From the NCBI RefSeq assembly GCF_004764705.1, contig NZ_SHLX01000031.1, forward strand, positions 1 through 64,000: a DNA stretch of 64,000 bases, written 5' to 3'. The notes beneath the pieces were generated by a model. It saw only the letters and a program-made list of their open reading frames with translations. It was not told the DNA's origin and searched no databases. The number at the start of each line of letters is the position of its first letter. The first letter of the stretch is position 1. A program made the translations under genes and the position numbers. The DNA is from Paenibacillus cymbidii. GTDB lineage: Bacteria; Bacillota; Bacilli; Paenibacillales; NBRC-103111. Positions 8,515 to 17,523 of this stretch are shown here, piece after piece.

Positions 8515-8574
8515 GTCGAAAAGGGAACCTGAACGCGCGCTGTTTCGTCCTCTTGGAGGAGAGGAGGGCAATCG

Positions 8575-9117
8575 GTGGAGTTTGATTACCTCAAACATTT
8601 GTCCGGGGACTTCGACAAGCGCCGTATCGTGGGCGACCTGATGGACGCTTACGGCAGAGACGTGTGGAACTTCGCCTTTTCCCTCGTCTGCAAGCCCGAG
8701 CTGGCCGACGATATGATGCAAGAGGCGTTCATGCGGGCGTTTCGCAACCTGGGTACGTTCCGGGGCGAATCGACGGTCAAAAGCTGGCTGCTCAGCATCA
8801 CCCGCAACGCGGTGTACGATCATTTGCGCTCCGCTTACATACGCAAGGTGATGCTGGTCGGCTTTATCGCCGACCGGGGCGTTGCGCCTTCGGCCGAGGC
8901 GGAAGCGATCCGCCACTGGGCGGCCAACGACGTTTGGGCGAAAGTGCTGGCGTTGCCGGTCAAGCTGCGGGAAGTGCTGGTGCTGACGGCGCATCATCAG
9001 CTGTCCGTGGAGGAAATCGCCGGCGTGCTGGGCGTTGCCGAAGGAACCGTCAAGTCGCGGCTGCATCGCGCCCGCAAGCGGATATCCAGTCAGGCGGAGA
9101 AGGGGGAGCGGCCGTGA
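8575..9117 (+). CDS. ECF RNA polymerase sigma factor
   Basis: A 180-aa sigma-70 family factor with region 2 at about residues 22-92 (MMQEAFMRAFRNLGTFRGES, then TVKSWLLSITRNAVYDHLR) and region 4 at about 115-172 (SVEEIAGVLGVAEGTVKSRLHRARKRI). The GTG start is preceded by GGAGAGGAGGGC. The stop overlaps the downstream GTG by 4 bases (GTGA), so sigma and anti-sigma are translationally coupled. The inducing signal is unknown; probably an envelope stress. Confidence 0.93.
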   Translation: MEFDYLKHLSGDFDKRRIVGDLMDAYGRDVWNFAFSLVCKPELADDMMQEAFMRAFRNLGTFRGESTVKSWLLSITRNAVYDHLRSAYIRKVMLVGFIADRGVAPSAEAEAIRHWAANDVWAKVLALPVKLREVLVLTAHHQLSVEEIAGVLGVAEGTVKSRLHRARKRISSQAEKGERP

Positions 9118-10025
9118 ACAAACGCGAATCGAATTGGGAAGAGCAGCTGGCGGTCGATCCGGCGCCGCGCGATCTCGCGCCGGTAGCCGAACGGGTGCGG
9201 CGCGGAATGGACGTTGCCGGCAAAGTGCCGCGGCTGCGGCGGGCGACGGCGATGCGCCGGTTGATGCTGGCGACGGCGGCCTCTTTGGTGCTGGCGGTGC
9301 TAATCTTTGCCCCTCAGCAGCGAGAGGGGCGTCTTCCTCCGGGCTTCGGGCTGCAGCCGGATGCGGCCGCGACTACGGATTCGCCCCGCGGCGGCGATGC
9401 CGCGCCTTCCGCGCAGCCTGCGGCGGTGGCGGACGATTCGGAGGAAGATCGTTCGGTTCGCGCTATTGCCGAGGATCCGGCCGGGCGCTTGCTGGTGAAA
9501 CCGGCGGACGAAGCGCGCGCGGCCAAGCTCGGCGCGCCAAGCTGCTACGGGTTGGAGGACGATTGGAGCTGGAGGGGCACTTACGAGGCGGTATGGGAGC
9601 CCGCGGGAGGCGGGCAGCCGAGTGTGGTGCTGACGTTCCCGGCCGATTTTGAAATCGTGCAGCCGCAGCGCGATCCGGTGGCGATGAAACGACTCGCGCT
9701 CGGCGGCAGCGTCGTTTATGTTTACGTTCCGCGCTATACGGACTGCCACGGACTTGAAACGTACCTGTTTGGCGTCAGCGCGGAGGACGGCCGGGCTTTC
9801 CCGATTCCGTTCGAAATGGAACCGGGCCGAGTGCTGACGGCGATCGGCCAACTGCCGCGCGACCATGTGCGCATCGTCGGAGAGGAGCTTGTGGTGACGG
9901 GCGGATACGGGGCGGGGCAAGATTATATTGATGTGTATCATTTCCGCTACGACGAGGGCAGACGGATGATGGCGCTGCAGCGCACGGAAAAGGTGAAGCC
10001 GAACGAATTGGAGGAGTTCCAGTAA
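9114..10025 (+). CDS. Putative membrane-anchored anti-sigma factor
   Basis: A 303-aa protein with a short N-terminal cytoplasmic part (residues 1-48), one membrane segment (about 49-66, LMLATAASLVLAVLIFA) and a large extracytoplasmic C-terminal domain with a Ser/Ala/Pro-rich linker. It is coupled to the ECF sigma gene, so an anti-sigma role is inferred from context. The N-terminal part lacks the His-x3-Cys-x2-Cys zinc motif of classic anti-sigma domains. Two Cys residues (in SCYGL and DCHGL) lie in the outer domain. Confidence 0.75.
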   Translation: MNKRESNWEEQLAVDPAPRDLAPVAERVRRGMDVAGKVPRLRRATAMRRLMLATAASLVLAVLIFAPQQREGRLPPGFGLQPDAAATTDSPRGGDAAPSAQPAAVADDSEEDRSVRAIAEDPAGRLLVKPADEARAAKLGAPSCYGLEDDWSWRGTYEAVWEPAGGGQPSVVLTFPADFEIVQPQRDPVAMKRLALGGSVVYVYVPRYTDCHGLETYLFGVSAEDGRAFPIPFEMEPGRVLTAIGQLPRDHVRIVGEELVVTGGYGAGQDYIDVYHFRYDEGRRMMALQRTEKVKPNELEEFQ

Positions 10026-10052
10026 GAGGGGTTTAATGGGATGTGGTTTTCA

Positions 10053-10100
10053 ATAAATGGAAACCATTGGGGGGGCTGGTCATTGACCGGCTCCCCCTTT
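10053..10100 (+). terminator. Two hairpins after the sigma/anti-sigma operon
   Basis: TGGTTTTC / GAAAACCA-like pairing at 10053-10075 is followed by a strong GC stem (GGGGG-GCTGGTC / GACCGGC-TCCCCC, loop ATT) and TTT at 10069-10100. The second is the likely terminator. Confidence 0.7.
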
Positions 10101-10158
10101 GCACCGTCGCGCAGCCAAGCGTGGCCGGAAGCATCGTTTCACACTCCGGTCGGGTAGC

Positions 10159-10352
10159 GAAAATAACCACTGAAAAATGGCCTATTTGCCCTATTTTGCC
10201 CACCCCTTCGGAAATAGCCAGTGAAAACATGGCCTATTTGCTCCGCCAGGCTCTAAATCAGGCCTTTTAGCCGAAATAGCCAGTGATTTCACTGGTTATT
10301 TCCGAGAGTCAGCCCGTTTTTGGCGGAATAGGCCATAAAAACGGGCCTTTTT
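10159..10352. repeat. Cluster of AT-rich stem-loop repeats (family A, block 2)
   Basis: Four stem-loop units lie at about 10159-10188, 10211-10240, 10273-10303 and 10325-10352. The order and spacer sequences match block 1 (1231-1424), for example GAAATAGCCAGTGATTT and AGCCCGTTTTTGGCG, so the two blocks are copies of one ~200-bp composite element. The last unit ends in CCTTTTTTT and could also terminate transcription. The rest of 10026-10549 shows no gene. Confidence 0.8.
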
Positions 10353-10549
10353 TTCAGCAGGCTTGATCGGAGCGGCCCGAAAGCAAATTTGGTTAGTTGG
10401 CGGAAGGGGAGGGTGCGTCGCTTTGTGCAACATGTCTGCTTGGCGAGAAGTAGAACCGGAAGCTGACAAACCACCCACCAAGGCGTCTGTTTCGCGTCAG
10501 GAAAGGACCGGCAAGATGATCCTTCCCTGATGGTTTCTCATAAACACCG

Positions 10550-10882
10550 TCAATACGACGGCGACGCGGGTGTGTCCTGCACCAGCTTGTCGCGTACCGA
10601 TTGCAGCTTCGACGCCATGGAGGCGTCCTTGTCGCGGCGGTCGTCGATGCGCAGCGAAGTCGAAACGCGCTGTGCGCCGCGGTGAAACGGCGCTTCATGC
10701 AGCTGACGGGCTACGGCGAACAGGTGCTCCAGCTTCCCTTCGATTACGGTGCTCATCGACGACATTTCGAAACGGATCGGCAGCCCGGAATCGTCGAGCA
10801 GCCGGTGCAGGTCGGCGACGTAAGCGCTGATGCTCGTTGTGGCGGTGCCGAGCGGCACGACGGTGATTTCCATGATTGGCAT
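10550..10882 (-). CDS. Thiamine-binding/MTH1187-family (UPF0045) protein
   Basis: A 110-aa ferredoxin-like protein with the family start MEITVVPLGT, then SISAYVADLHRLLDDSGL and a C-terminal RIDDRRDKDASMASKLQSV segment. Family members (MTH1187, YkoF-like) bind thiamine or its precursors; their role is poorly known. The start at 10882 is chosen because GGGAGGGG lies 6-13 bases upstream. Last gene of a minus-strand cluster, 72 bp after the GMC oxidoreductase. Confidence 0.85.
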   Translation of the reverse strand: MPIMEITVVPLGTATTSISAYVADLHRLLDDSGLPIRFEMSSMSTVIEGKLEHLFAVARQLHEAPFHRGAQRVSTSLRIDDRRDKDASMASKLQSVRDKLVQDTPASPSY

Positions 10883-10954
10883 AAGGCAACCCCTCCCTGG
10901 CAATTGGACGCTGCGTTTGATTCCATTGTAGCCGATTGGAAAGGCGGGGCCAAG

Positions 10955-12550
10955 TCAGGGCGTGCGCGCCCCCGCGGCAAGCTCGAAGCGCGACGCCAAC
11001 TGGATGATCCGGTCCGCCGTCCGCGCCGCCAGCGACATGACGGTATTCGTCGGATTGACGCCGGAGGACGTCACGAAAATGCTGGCGTCGCAGACGAACA
11101 AATTCGGCACGTCGTGCGATTGCCCGTAGCTGTCGACGACCGACGTCGCCGGGTCGTTGCCCATCCGGCAGCCGCCGACAAGGTGCGCCGTATCGGGCAC
11201 GACGAATTCGGGCGTGCCGCCGGCGGCGCGCAGGATTGATTGCATCGAAGCGACGGCGTGGCCGATCAGGCGACTGTCGTTGTCGCCGTAGCTGAACGTC
11301 ACCTTGGCCCGGGGCAGACCGAGCGCGTCTTTTTCATCCGCCAGGGCCACCCGGTTGTCGGCATCGGGCAGCACTTCGCCGACCATCGTGACCCGGCCGT
11401 AGAAGTTGTAATCGAGCACCGCCTGGCGCAGCCGGGGGCCGTAGTAAGGCCCGCCGACGGCGCCGACGATGCCTTGGGCGAAGGAGAGCGGCCGCGCCCC
11501 GTGCGCGTGCAGCGAATACCCGCGGGCGAAGCCGCGGCGCTCGTCCGTCGCGTAATAATGCTGCGTTGTCGCGAGCACGGGCGTGCCTTTGTACAGGCGC
11601 ACCTCCTCCGGGAAGCGGGCGTATACGTCGTGGCTGCTGTGCGGCATGATCGCCCTCCCGACCCAGCCGCTGCTGTTGGCGAGCCCGTCCGGGAACAACG
11701 CGTTCGCGGAGTTCAGCAGCAGCCGCGGCGTTTCGACGGCGAACGCGCACAGGATGACGAGCCGGGCGCGCTGTTCGTAAGAACGCCCGTCATGTACGAA
11801 GGCGACGCCGCGCGCCCGGCCGTCCGCTCCCGTCAGCACCTGCGTGACGGTGCAATCCGCCAGCAGCTCGGCGCCGGCCTCGACCGCCTGCGGGATATGC
11901 ACGATAAGCGTGCTGAATTTGGCGTTCGGCATGCAGCCCTGGTTGCAGAAGCCGCGATTGATGCAGGGCGGCCGGCCTTCGTGCGGCGCGGACAGAATCG
12001 CCAGCGGCGCAACGGCCGATTCGATCTGCAGCTTCTCGCAGCCGCGGCGGAACAGCTCGGCGTTCGGACTGAGCGGATCGCGTTCGGGCAACGGATACGG
12101 CCCATGAAACTCGCCCCACGGAAAATGGCGCGGCCCCGACACGGCGATGTCCTTCTCCGTTTGCGCATAATACGGCGCAAGCTCATCGTAGCCGATCGGC
12201 CAGTCGGCGCCAACGCCGTCGCGGGTGCGCGTTTCGAAGTCGGCGCGGTGCATGCGCAGGAACACGCCGGTAAAATGCACCGTGCCGCCGCCAACGCCGC
12301 GGCCGGAATTGTTGTGCCCGAGCTGGAGCGGGTCGGCACCCGCCGTCAGCCGCTCATCCTGCCAGCTAAGCCGCCGCATGGCGAGCTCGTCGCTGGCGAA
12401 ATCGCGCTGCGGGTCGCGCCAGGGCCCGGCCTCGAGCACTACGACCGAAAGGCCGGCCTTGCTCAGCTTGCGGGCGATGACGCCGCCGGCCGCACCGGCG
12501 CCGACGATGACGGCGTCGACTTCTTCCCCTTCGTATTTACGCTTCATCAT
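10955..12550 (-). CDS. GMC-family FAD oxidoreductase (gluconate 2-dehydrogenase large-subunit type)
   Basis: A 531-aa flavoprotein. The FAD-binding motif GAGAAGG lies near residue 15, GRGVGGGTVHFTG near 92, and the C-terminal GMC signature is present (HLVGGCRMGNDP and NPTNTVMSLAARTADRI). A Cys pair in NRGFCNQGC near residue 200 is typical of this subgroup. The start at 12550 overlaps the upstream subunit-3-like gene by 14 bases, with GGGAGGCG upstream. Homologues oxidise sugars or sugar acids and pass electrons to the membrane. No signal peptide is seen, so it is probably cytoplasmic. Confidence 0.92.
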   Translation of the reverse strand: MMKRKYEGEEVDAVIVGAGAAGGVIARKLSKAGLSVVVLEAGPWRDPQRDFASDELAMRRLSWQDERLTAGADPLQLGHNNSGRGVGGGTVHFTGVFLRMHRADFETRTRDGVGADWPIGYDELAPYYAQTEKDIAVSGPRHFPWGEFHGPYPLPERDPLSPNAELFRRGCEKLQIESAVAPLAILSAPHEGRPPCINRGFCNQGCMPNAKFSTLIVHIPQAVEAGAELLADCTVTQVLTGADGRARGVAFVHDGRSYEQRARLVILCAFAVETPRLLLNSANALFPDGLANSSGWVGRAIMPHSSHDVYARFPEEVRLYKGTPVLATTQHYYATDERRGFARGYSLHAHGARPLSFAQGIVGAVGGPYYGPRLRQAVLDYNFYGRVTMVGEVLPDADNRVALADEKDALGLPRAKVTFSYGDNDSRLIGHAVASMQSILRAAGGTPEFVVPDTAHLVGGCRMGNDPATSVVDSYGQSHDVPNLFVCDASIFVTSSGVNPTNTVMSLAARTADRIIQLASRFELAAGARTP

Positions 12551-13166
12551 GGCTGCGCTTCGCCTCCCACGGATCGGTCTGGCCAATGGCCGTACGCACA
12601 TAGCCGCGCGGATAGGCGGGACCGCCGTAACCGATTTCCGACCATACCAGCGGGTGCGAATAATAAGCTTCGACAGTAAGCGCAAGCAGCTTCTGGAATA
12701 GCGCCTTCTGCGGCAGCCCGTTCCACACGGCCGCCGGTTCGACGCGGAACTCGCCGAACTCGAGCATCAACTGTCGCTGCTCGTTGCCGTGCAGCTGGAA
12801 CAGATGATCGCCGAAGCGCAGCATCGACGCCCGGTCGAGCGCCTGCAAGCCGTCGCGGATGAGCTGGCGCGCTGCGGGCACGCCGGCTTTGCGCTGGCTT
12901 TCGCCAACGTTGCGATACAGCGTCTCGTCGATGTGGCAGAGCACATACTGGATGATTTCGCCGCGGTCGTCGCCCGCGAGGAGCGAGCATACGGCGCGCA
13001 GCAGCTCGGCTTCGGTCAGCGTCAGGTACCGGTAATCGTGCTCGCGGACAAGCCGGGCGCCGACGATCGCCTGCGTATGGTCGTCCCACTGTTCGAGCGC
13101 GTCCATGACATCGTATTCGGGATAGTGGGAGCGGACCGTCGGCCCGTTTGGCAATGGTTCCGTCAT
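12537..13166 (-). CDS. Gluconate 2-dehydrogenase subunit 3-like protein
   Basis: A 209-aa protein that matches the gluconate 2-dehydrogenase small-subunit family in position and pattern: a helical region LTEAELLRAVCSLLAGDD near residue 50 and a C-terminal YSHPLVWSEIGYGGPAYPRGY. No Tat signal is present, unlike many relatives. It overlaps the GMC gene, so the two probably form a complex. The frame is open far upstream but the ATG at 13166 begins the recognisable protein. Confidence 0.85.
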   Translation of the reverse strand: MTEPLPNGPTVRSHYPEYDVMDALEQWDDHTQAIVGARLVREHDYRYLTLTEAELLRAVCSLLAGDDRGEIIQYVLCHIDETLYRNVGESQRKAGVPAARQLIRDGLQALDRASMLRFGDHLFQLHGNEQRQLMLEFGEFRVEPAAVWNGLPQKALFQKLLALTVEAYYSHPLVWSEIGYGGPAYPRGYVRTAIGQTDPWEAKRSHDEA

Positions 13167-13171
13167 ATCGC

Positions 13172-13564
13172 TCACCCCCAGTAAACGGCGATCAGGCCCA
13201 GTGCGGCCATTGCCGTAAACACGACCGGCATGACGACCGGCGGGCCGACCAGGAAGTTGCGCCCCGCAAAGCCGCCGACACGAACGCCGACCCCGTGCAG
13301 ATGGTAATATAGCCCGCCCATGCCGGCGACGACGCCGATCCACATGAGAACGGTGAAAATGCCGAGCAGCAGGCCCGATCGCGAAAAAGCGAGCGCAACG
13401 CCGCTGATGACGAACAGCGGGGAAGCGATGACTGGCGCCAACATCGCTTTGTGATGAAATTGCTGGCGGTAGTGCGACATCGTTACCTGCACCCCGATCA
13501 GGATGTAGGCGGCGCCGACGAATAAAATCAACAATCGTTCCAGCGGCCAACCGGACCAATGCAT
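13172..13564 (-). CDS. Small four-helix membrane protein
   Basis: A 130-aa protein with four predicted membrane helices (about residues 8-26, 40-60, 64-86 and 105-128). It lies between the LarA-like gene and the dehydrogenase subunit, 5 bp from the next start, so it belongs to the same operon. The family is not recognised. It could anchor the dehydrogenase or take part in electron transfer, but no haem or quinone motif is obvious. Confidence 0.75.
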   Translation of the reverse strand: MHWSGWPLERLLILFVGAAYILIGVQVTMSHYRQQFHHKAMLAPVIASPLFVISGVALAFSRSGLLLGIFTVLMWIGVVAGMGGLYYHLHGVGVRVGGFAGRNFLVGPPVVMPVVFTAMAALGLIAVYWG

Positions 13565-13570
13565 GGGAAC

Positions 13571-14821
13571 TCATCCTTTCTGTAGCGGAAATGTGACGGC
13601 GCCGAAAGGCATAAGCGCGATGCGCGCACGTTCGGCGTCCAGGCCGGCGAGCAGCCCGCCGATTGTCGCCTGCAGGTCGGGGGCGTGCCGCAACCCGGCC
13701 AACTCGACCAGCGGCTGCGGCATAACCGAGTGCAAATAGATCGGGTGCCGGGCGGCGATCGCGGCGATTTGACCGATTTTGTGAGCGCCAAGGACGAAGG
13801 AGGCGGACAGCCGCCGAAGCATTGCTTCCCGGTCCGGCATATGCTCCAGCCAATCCTGCATCACGGTATTGCCGTAATATTCTTCGCACTGCGCGATCAG
13901 GACAAGAGGCGCTCCGGGCGTAGCGACGCTTTCGGCGTTTTGCAGCGTTTTCACCGACTGGTACAGCTGCATGTCTTTCGGATGCCCGCCGGGCGAAGCG
14001 ATGACGAGCGCGTATTCTTTGCCTGCCTCCGGGAAGAAGATCGTTTGCGCCCGGCGGACGCCTTCCCGATAGGCCGCTTCCGTCTCCCCGGCAAACGCGG
14101 CGACAATGCGGCGGTCGCTGTCGGCGATGACGTTGAGCAGAAAATGGAGCGGCACCAAACGCTGCGCTTCCTCCATATCGGCGCGCACCGGGTTGTCGAG
14201 CCGGCCGGGCTCCGCAGCGGCGGCCGAACGCGACAGCGCGTGATTGGCTTCGATCGTGCTGCGCGCGGCGACGCCGGGAACGAGCGCCTTGGCACCGCCC
14301 GACATGCCGGCGAGCCGGTGCGGCTCGATGTTGCCGGTGGCGATGCGCAGATCGGCGTACAGCACCGCGCGGTTGATCGATACCGGCGTGCCGCGCGTCG
14401 TCACGCCTACGAAGGCGTTGTCCTCCTCGCGCGCGGAATGGTTCCGCACCGCGATGCGGCGATAGACGCTTGCGCCGACAAGCGCGGCAAGCTCGCTTTC
14501 GGTATGCCGGCGGTGCACGCCAAGCGCCACGACGATGGCGATCTGCTCGTCGGCCAAACCGGCGGCGGACAACTCGTCCAGCAGCGGCTCCAGCAGCAGC
14601 GGAGCAGGGCACAGCCGCGTGCCGTCGCTGACCAGGATGACGGCGCTGCGTTTGCCGGCAGCCAGCTCGCGCAGCGGCACGCTCCCGATCGGCCGCGCCA
14701 GCGCCGCGCGGATCGGGTCCTGCTGCGGGGGCGGCCCCCATTGCGGTTCGATCCGGTCGGCGCGGTACCGGTCCGGCAGTTCGAAGGGCACGGTGCCGGA
14801 TCCGTAGCGAAAATGATACAT
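13571..14821 (-). CDS. LarA-family nickel-pincer racemase/epimerase
   Basis: A 416-aa protein of the lactate racemase (LarA) family, which uses the nickel-pincer nucleotide cofactor. Catalytic positions are conserved: SDGTR at 65-69, His103 (GVHR), His168 (NIEPHR), Lys178 (SGGAKALVPG, the covalent cofactor Lys in LarA) and His194 (EANHAL). LarA homologues racemise different 2-hydroxy acids, so lactate is not certain. First gene of the operon with the membrane protein and the gluconate-dehydrogenase-like pair, which points to a sugar-acid substrate. The cofactor genes larB, larC and larE are not in this window. GGGAGG precedes the ATG. Confidence 0.9.
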   Translation of the reverse strand: MYHFRYGSGTVPFELPDRYRADRIEPQWGPPPQQDPIRAALARPIGSVPLRELAAGKRSAVILVSDGTRLCPAPLLLEPLLDELSAAGLADEQIAIVVALGVHRRHTESELAALVGASVYRRIAVRNHSAREEDNAFVGVTTRGTPVSINRAVLYADLRIATGNIEPHRLAGMSGGAKALVPGVAARSTIEANHALSRSAAAAEPGRLDNPVRADMEEAQRLVPLHFLLNVIADSDRRIVAAFAGETEAAYREGVRRAQTIFFPEAGKEYALVIASPGGHPKDMQLYQSVKTLQNAESVATPGAPLVLIAQCEEYYGNTVMQDWLEHMPDREAMLRRLSASFVLGAHKIGQIAAIAARHPIYLHSVMPQPLVELAGLRHAPDLQATIGGLLAGLDAERARIALMPFGAVTFPLQKG

Positions 14822-14995
14822 CGTAGCGGGTTGCCTCCCGAACAGTTGCTGTTGTCATTATTTCCCTCGCAACGGGAATTCATCCGGGAGCCCCGCTTTT
14901 CCGTGAAAAACCGCCCGGGTGTGGTACAATAGGAAAAAAAGCCGCCAGCCGCCAGCCGGCATGCGGCCAAGACTATTCGGAAGCAGGAGCGGAGC

Positions 14996-16111
14996 ATGGA
15001 CTGGGAACGATTGAAGCAGCAACTCGAGCAAATATTGCCTGGGTCCGTCCGTCAGATCACGATTGCGGTGGACGAGTGGAATGCGCTTGCCGCGGCGCAG
15101 AACAAGCCGTCCTCTTCCCGGCGGAGCGTAGTCCGCGAAGACGACGTGCTGTTCCTGCTGGAACATCATTCGAAGCAGCAGGCGGCCGTGCTCGCGGTGG
15201 AGCGCGGCGGCGTTACCGAAGCGGAACGCAAGCTGGTGGAGCTGGCGCTTGACGCGAACCGGACGCAGGAGAAACGGCACGGCGGCGCAATGGCCGAGGA
15301 AGAGCGGCGGGCGGCGCTGGTGAAGGAGTGGTTTTACCGGCAGCTGGAATCGGGCGTGACCCATGCGGAGCTTCCCGATGCGCTCGCCGCGCAGCTCGGC
15401 TGGTACGGCACGAAAATCCCGCTGCTGCTGTACGGCGATTATTCCGATTCGCGGGTTGTGCAGTACCATGACTTCAAGAAGCTGCTGGAATCGTTTTTTG
15501 ACGCGGAAATTACGCTGGTGCCGTTAATGGATAAGGAGTGGCTGATTCTCGGTCCGGAATCGATTCTTATGGCGACGGCCGGCGGAGACAAAGAGGCGAC
15601 GGAAGAGGAAAGCATCGAGGAGTCGCTGACGTCGATCTGTTTTGGCCTGTACGAAATGCTGGAAAGCGAGTGGGTGGGGGAGTGCCACCTCTCGATCCAT
15701 TACCCGATGACGCCGGCGAAGTCGCTGCTTGCGACCATTCTGCAGCTGCGCGAAACGATGATGCTCGGGCGCACGTTCCACATCGAGGACAACATTCACC
15801 TGCCCTGGATGCTGAAGCTGGAGAAGCTGCTGAGCGGTTTGCCGGAAGCGGACAAGACGCGTTTCGCCCAGCAGGTGTTCAAGCGGGTCGACCATGTGTT
15901 CGACGCGGAGATGCTGGCGACGCTGGAGCAGTTTTTTGCGCTCGACTGCAGCGTCAGCGAAACGGCGAAGAAGCTGTACATCCACCGCAATACGCTGCTT
16001 TACCGGCTGGACAAGTTCAAGCAGGAGACAGGACTCGACGTGCGGCTGTTCAGCGACGCCGTTCTTGTCAAGGTAGCACTGTTGTTGTATAAAGTGACGA
16101 AAAGAAAGTAA
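14996..16111 (+). CDS. PucR C-terminal helix-turn-helix regulator
   Basis: A 371-aa cytoplasmic protein. The C-terminal ~60 residues carry the PucR/CdaR helix-turn-helix (IHRNTLLYRLDKFKQETGLDVRLF). The N-terminal ~300 residues have no clear sensor domain but keep the CdaR-like middle region (SLTSICFGLYEMLESEW). Divergent from the LarA operon by 175 bp and just upstream of the sugar ABC ATPase, so either could be its target. A TACAAT box is at 14925-14930. Confidence 0.85.
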   Translation: MDWERLKQQLEQILPGSVRQITIAVDEWNALAAAQNKPSSSRRSVVREDDVLFLLEHHSKQQAAVLAVERGGVTEAERKLVELALDANRTQEKRHGGAMAEEERRAALVKEWFYRQLESGVTHAELPDALAAQLGWYGTKIPLLLYGDYSDSRVVQYHDFKKLLESFFDAEITLVPLMDKEWLILGPESILMATAGGDKEATEEESIEESLTSICFGLYEMLESEWVGECHLSIHYPMTPAKSLLATILQLRETMMLGRTFHIEDNIHLPWMLKLEKLLSGLPEADKTRFAQQVFKRVDHVFDAEMLATLEQFFALDCSVSETAKKLYIHRNTLLYRLDKFKQETGLDVRLFSDAVLVKVALLLYKVTKRK

Positions 16112-16263
16112 TTTTTTTGTAAGGATTGTGCATAGTCATTTGCAGGGCGGTGCGGTAAGATAAATTTGACCGATAAAGCACGTTAGTTAGGGGTATAAGC
16201 TTCCGAAGCGGGTTGCCGCTTTCGTGAGGCGAAACACAAGCTAATTTTTTAGGAGGAATGAAC

Positions 16264-17385
16264 ATGGCAGGGGTTCGGTTGCACCACATCGTAAAGAAAT
16301 ACGCGGGGAACGAAGAAGCGACGGTTAAAGATTTTCACCTCGACATTAAAGACAAAGAATTCATCGTACTTGTCGGCGGATCCGGTTGCGGCAAATCGAC
16401 CACGCTCCGCATGATCGCAGGGTTGGAAGAAATCACGGCAGGCGAGCTGTACATCGGCGACCGTCTCGTGAACGACGTCGCTCCGAAAGACCGCGATATC
16501 GCGATGGTGTTCCAGTCCTACGCGCTCTATCCTCACATGAACGTATATCAGAACATGGCATTCGGCCTGAAGCTGCGCAAATTCAAGAAAGCCGACATCG
16601 ACGCACGCGTGCGCGAAGCGGCCAAAATTCTTGACATCGAGCATCTGCTCGACCGCAAGCCGAAAGCACTGTCCGGCGGTCAGCGCCAACGTGTTGCTCT
16701 TGGCCGCGCGATCGTCCGCGAACCGCAAGTATTCTTGATGGACGAACCGCTCTCCAACTTGGACGCCAAACTCCGCGTACAGATGCGCGCCGAAATCAGC
16801 AAGCTGCACAAACGTCTGGAAACGACCGTTATCTACGTAACGCATGACCAGACGGAAGCCATGACCATGGGCGAGCGCATCGTCGTTATGGAGAACGGCA
16901 TCATTCAACAAGCGGCTACGCCGGAAGAAATCTACAACAACCCGGTCAACATGTTCGTTGCCGGCTTCATCGGATCGCCTTCGATGAACTTCATCGCAGG
17001 CACTTTGGGAGAAGAAGGCGGCTCGCTTCGTTTCAAAGCGACGGGCGTCAACGTGCAAGTTTCCGAAGGCCGCAGCAAAGTGCTGCGCGAGAAAGGTTAT
17101 GTCGGCAAAGAAGTCATCATGGGCATTCGTCCGGAGGACCTGCACGATGAGCCGGTATTTATCGAAGGATCGCCGAACACGATCGTTACGGGCCACATCG
17201 AAGTATTGGAAAACCTCGGTCACGAGATCCAATTGTACTTGAACGGCATCGGCAAAGACAACGTCATTGCCCGTCTGGACGGACGTTCCGGCTTCAAGGA
17301 AGGAACGAACGTGAAGCTGGCGATCGACATGAACAAAGCGCATTTCTTCGACAAGGAATCGTCGTTGTCGATTTTCGCGAACTAA
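16264..17385 (+). CDS. ugpC: Sugar ABC transporter ATPase, MsmX/UgpC type
   Basis: A 373-aa ATP-binding protein: Walker A GGSGCGKST (38-46), signature LSGGQRQRVALGRA near 135, Walker B VFLMDEPLSNLDAKL near 155, H-loop YVTHDQTEAMTM, and a C-terminal TOBE/MalK-like domain. It is monocistronic, with no permeases beside it, as for MsmX, the shared ATPase of many Bacillus carbohydrate importers. The ATG at 16264 is chosen because AGGAGG ends 7 bases before it; the ATG at 16258 is too close. Likely energises the two ATPase-less importers in this window. Codon use is noticeably less GC-biased than its neighbours, as in highly expressed genes. Confidence 0.93.
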   Translation: MAGVRLHHIVKKYAGNEEATVKDFHLDIKDKEFIVLVGGSGCGKSTTLRMIAGLEEITAGELYIGDRLVNDVAPKDRDIAMVFQSYALYPHMNVYQNMAFGLKLRKFKKADIDARVREAAKILDIEHLLDRKPKALSGGQRQRVALGRAIVREPQVFLMDEPLSNLDAKLRVQMRAEISKLHKRLETTVIYVTHDQTEAMTMGERIVVMENGIIQQAATPEEIYNNPVNMFVAGFIGSPSMNFIAGTLGEEGGSLRFKATGVNVQVSEGRSKVLREKGYVGKEVIMGIRPEDLHDEPVFIEGSPNTIVTGHIEVLENLGHEIQLYLNGIGKDNVIARLDGRSGFKEGTNVKLAIDMNKAHFFDKESSLSIFAN

Positions 17386-17401
17386 TTCTTCTGTTTTCCC
17401 C

Positions 17402-17442
17402 AACCTCCGGTGCCGCAGGAAATGCGGTGTCGGAGGTTTTTA
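17402..17442 (+). terminator. Terminator of the ABC ATPase gene
   Basis: A long hairpin: ACCTCCG / CGGAGGT outer stem and TGCCGCA / TGCGGTG inner stem, followed by five T residues. Confidence 0.9.
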
Positions 17443-17523
17443 TGCGTTTCTTAAATAGGTCGGATTTCGCTATAATGGAACCAGCAAAACGTACCGTGCA
17501 AGAGGAGAAGGAGGAAGTCGCCG

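Noticed and set aside
6376..9066. Long minus-strand frame of 896 codons, and similar ones at 35786-38674 and 41329-44121
   Set aside because: They are mirror frames of well-supported plus-strand genes, caused by GC-rich codon use; their composition is rich in Arg and His and matches no family.
10883..10954. TPP riboswitch before the thiamine-binding-like gene
   Set aside because: The gap is 72 bases and has none of the conserved thi-box segments.
12537..14858. A 773-residue fusion protein on the minus strand
   Set aside because: The N-terminal two thirds is the wrong frame of the LarA and membrane protein genes; only the last 209 residues are a real protein that starts at 13166.
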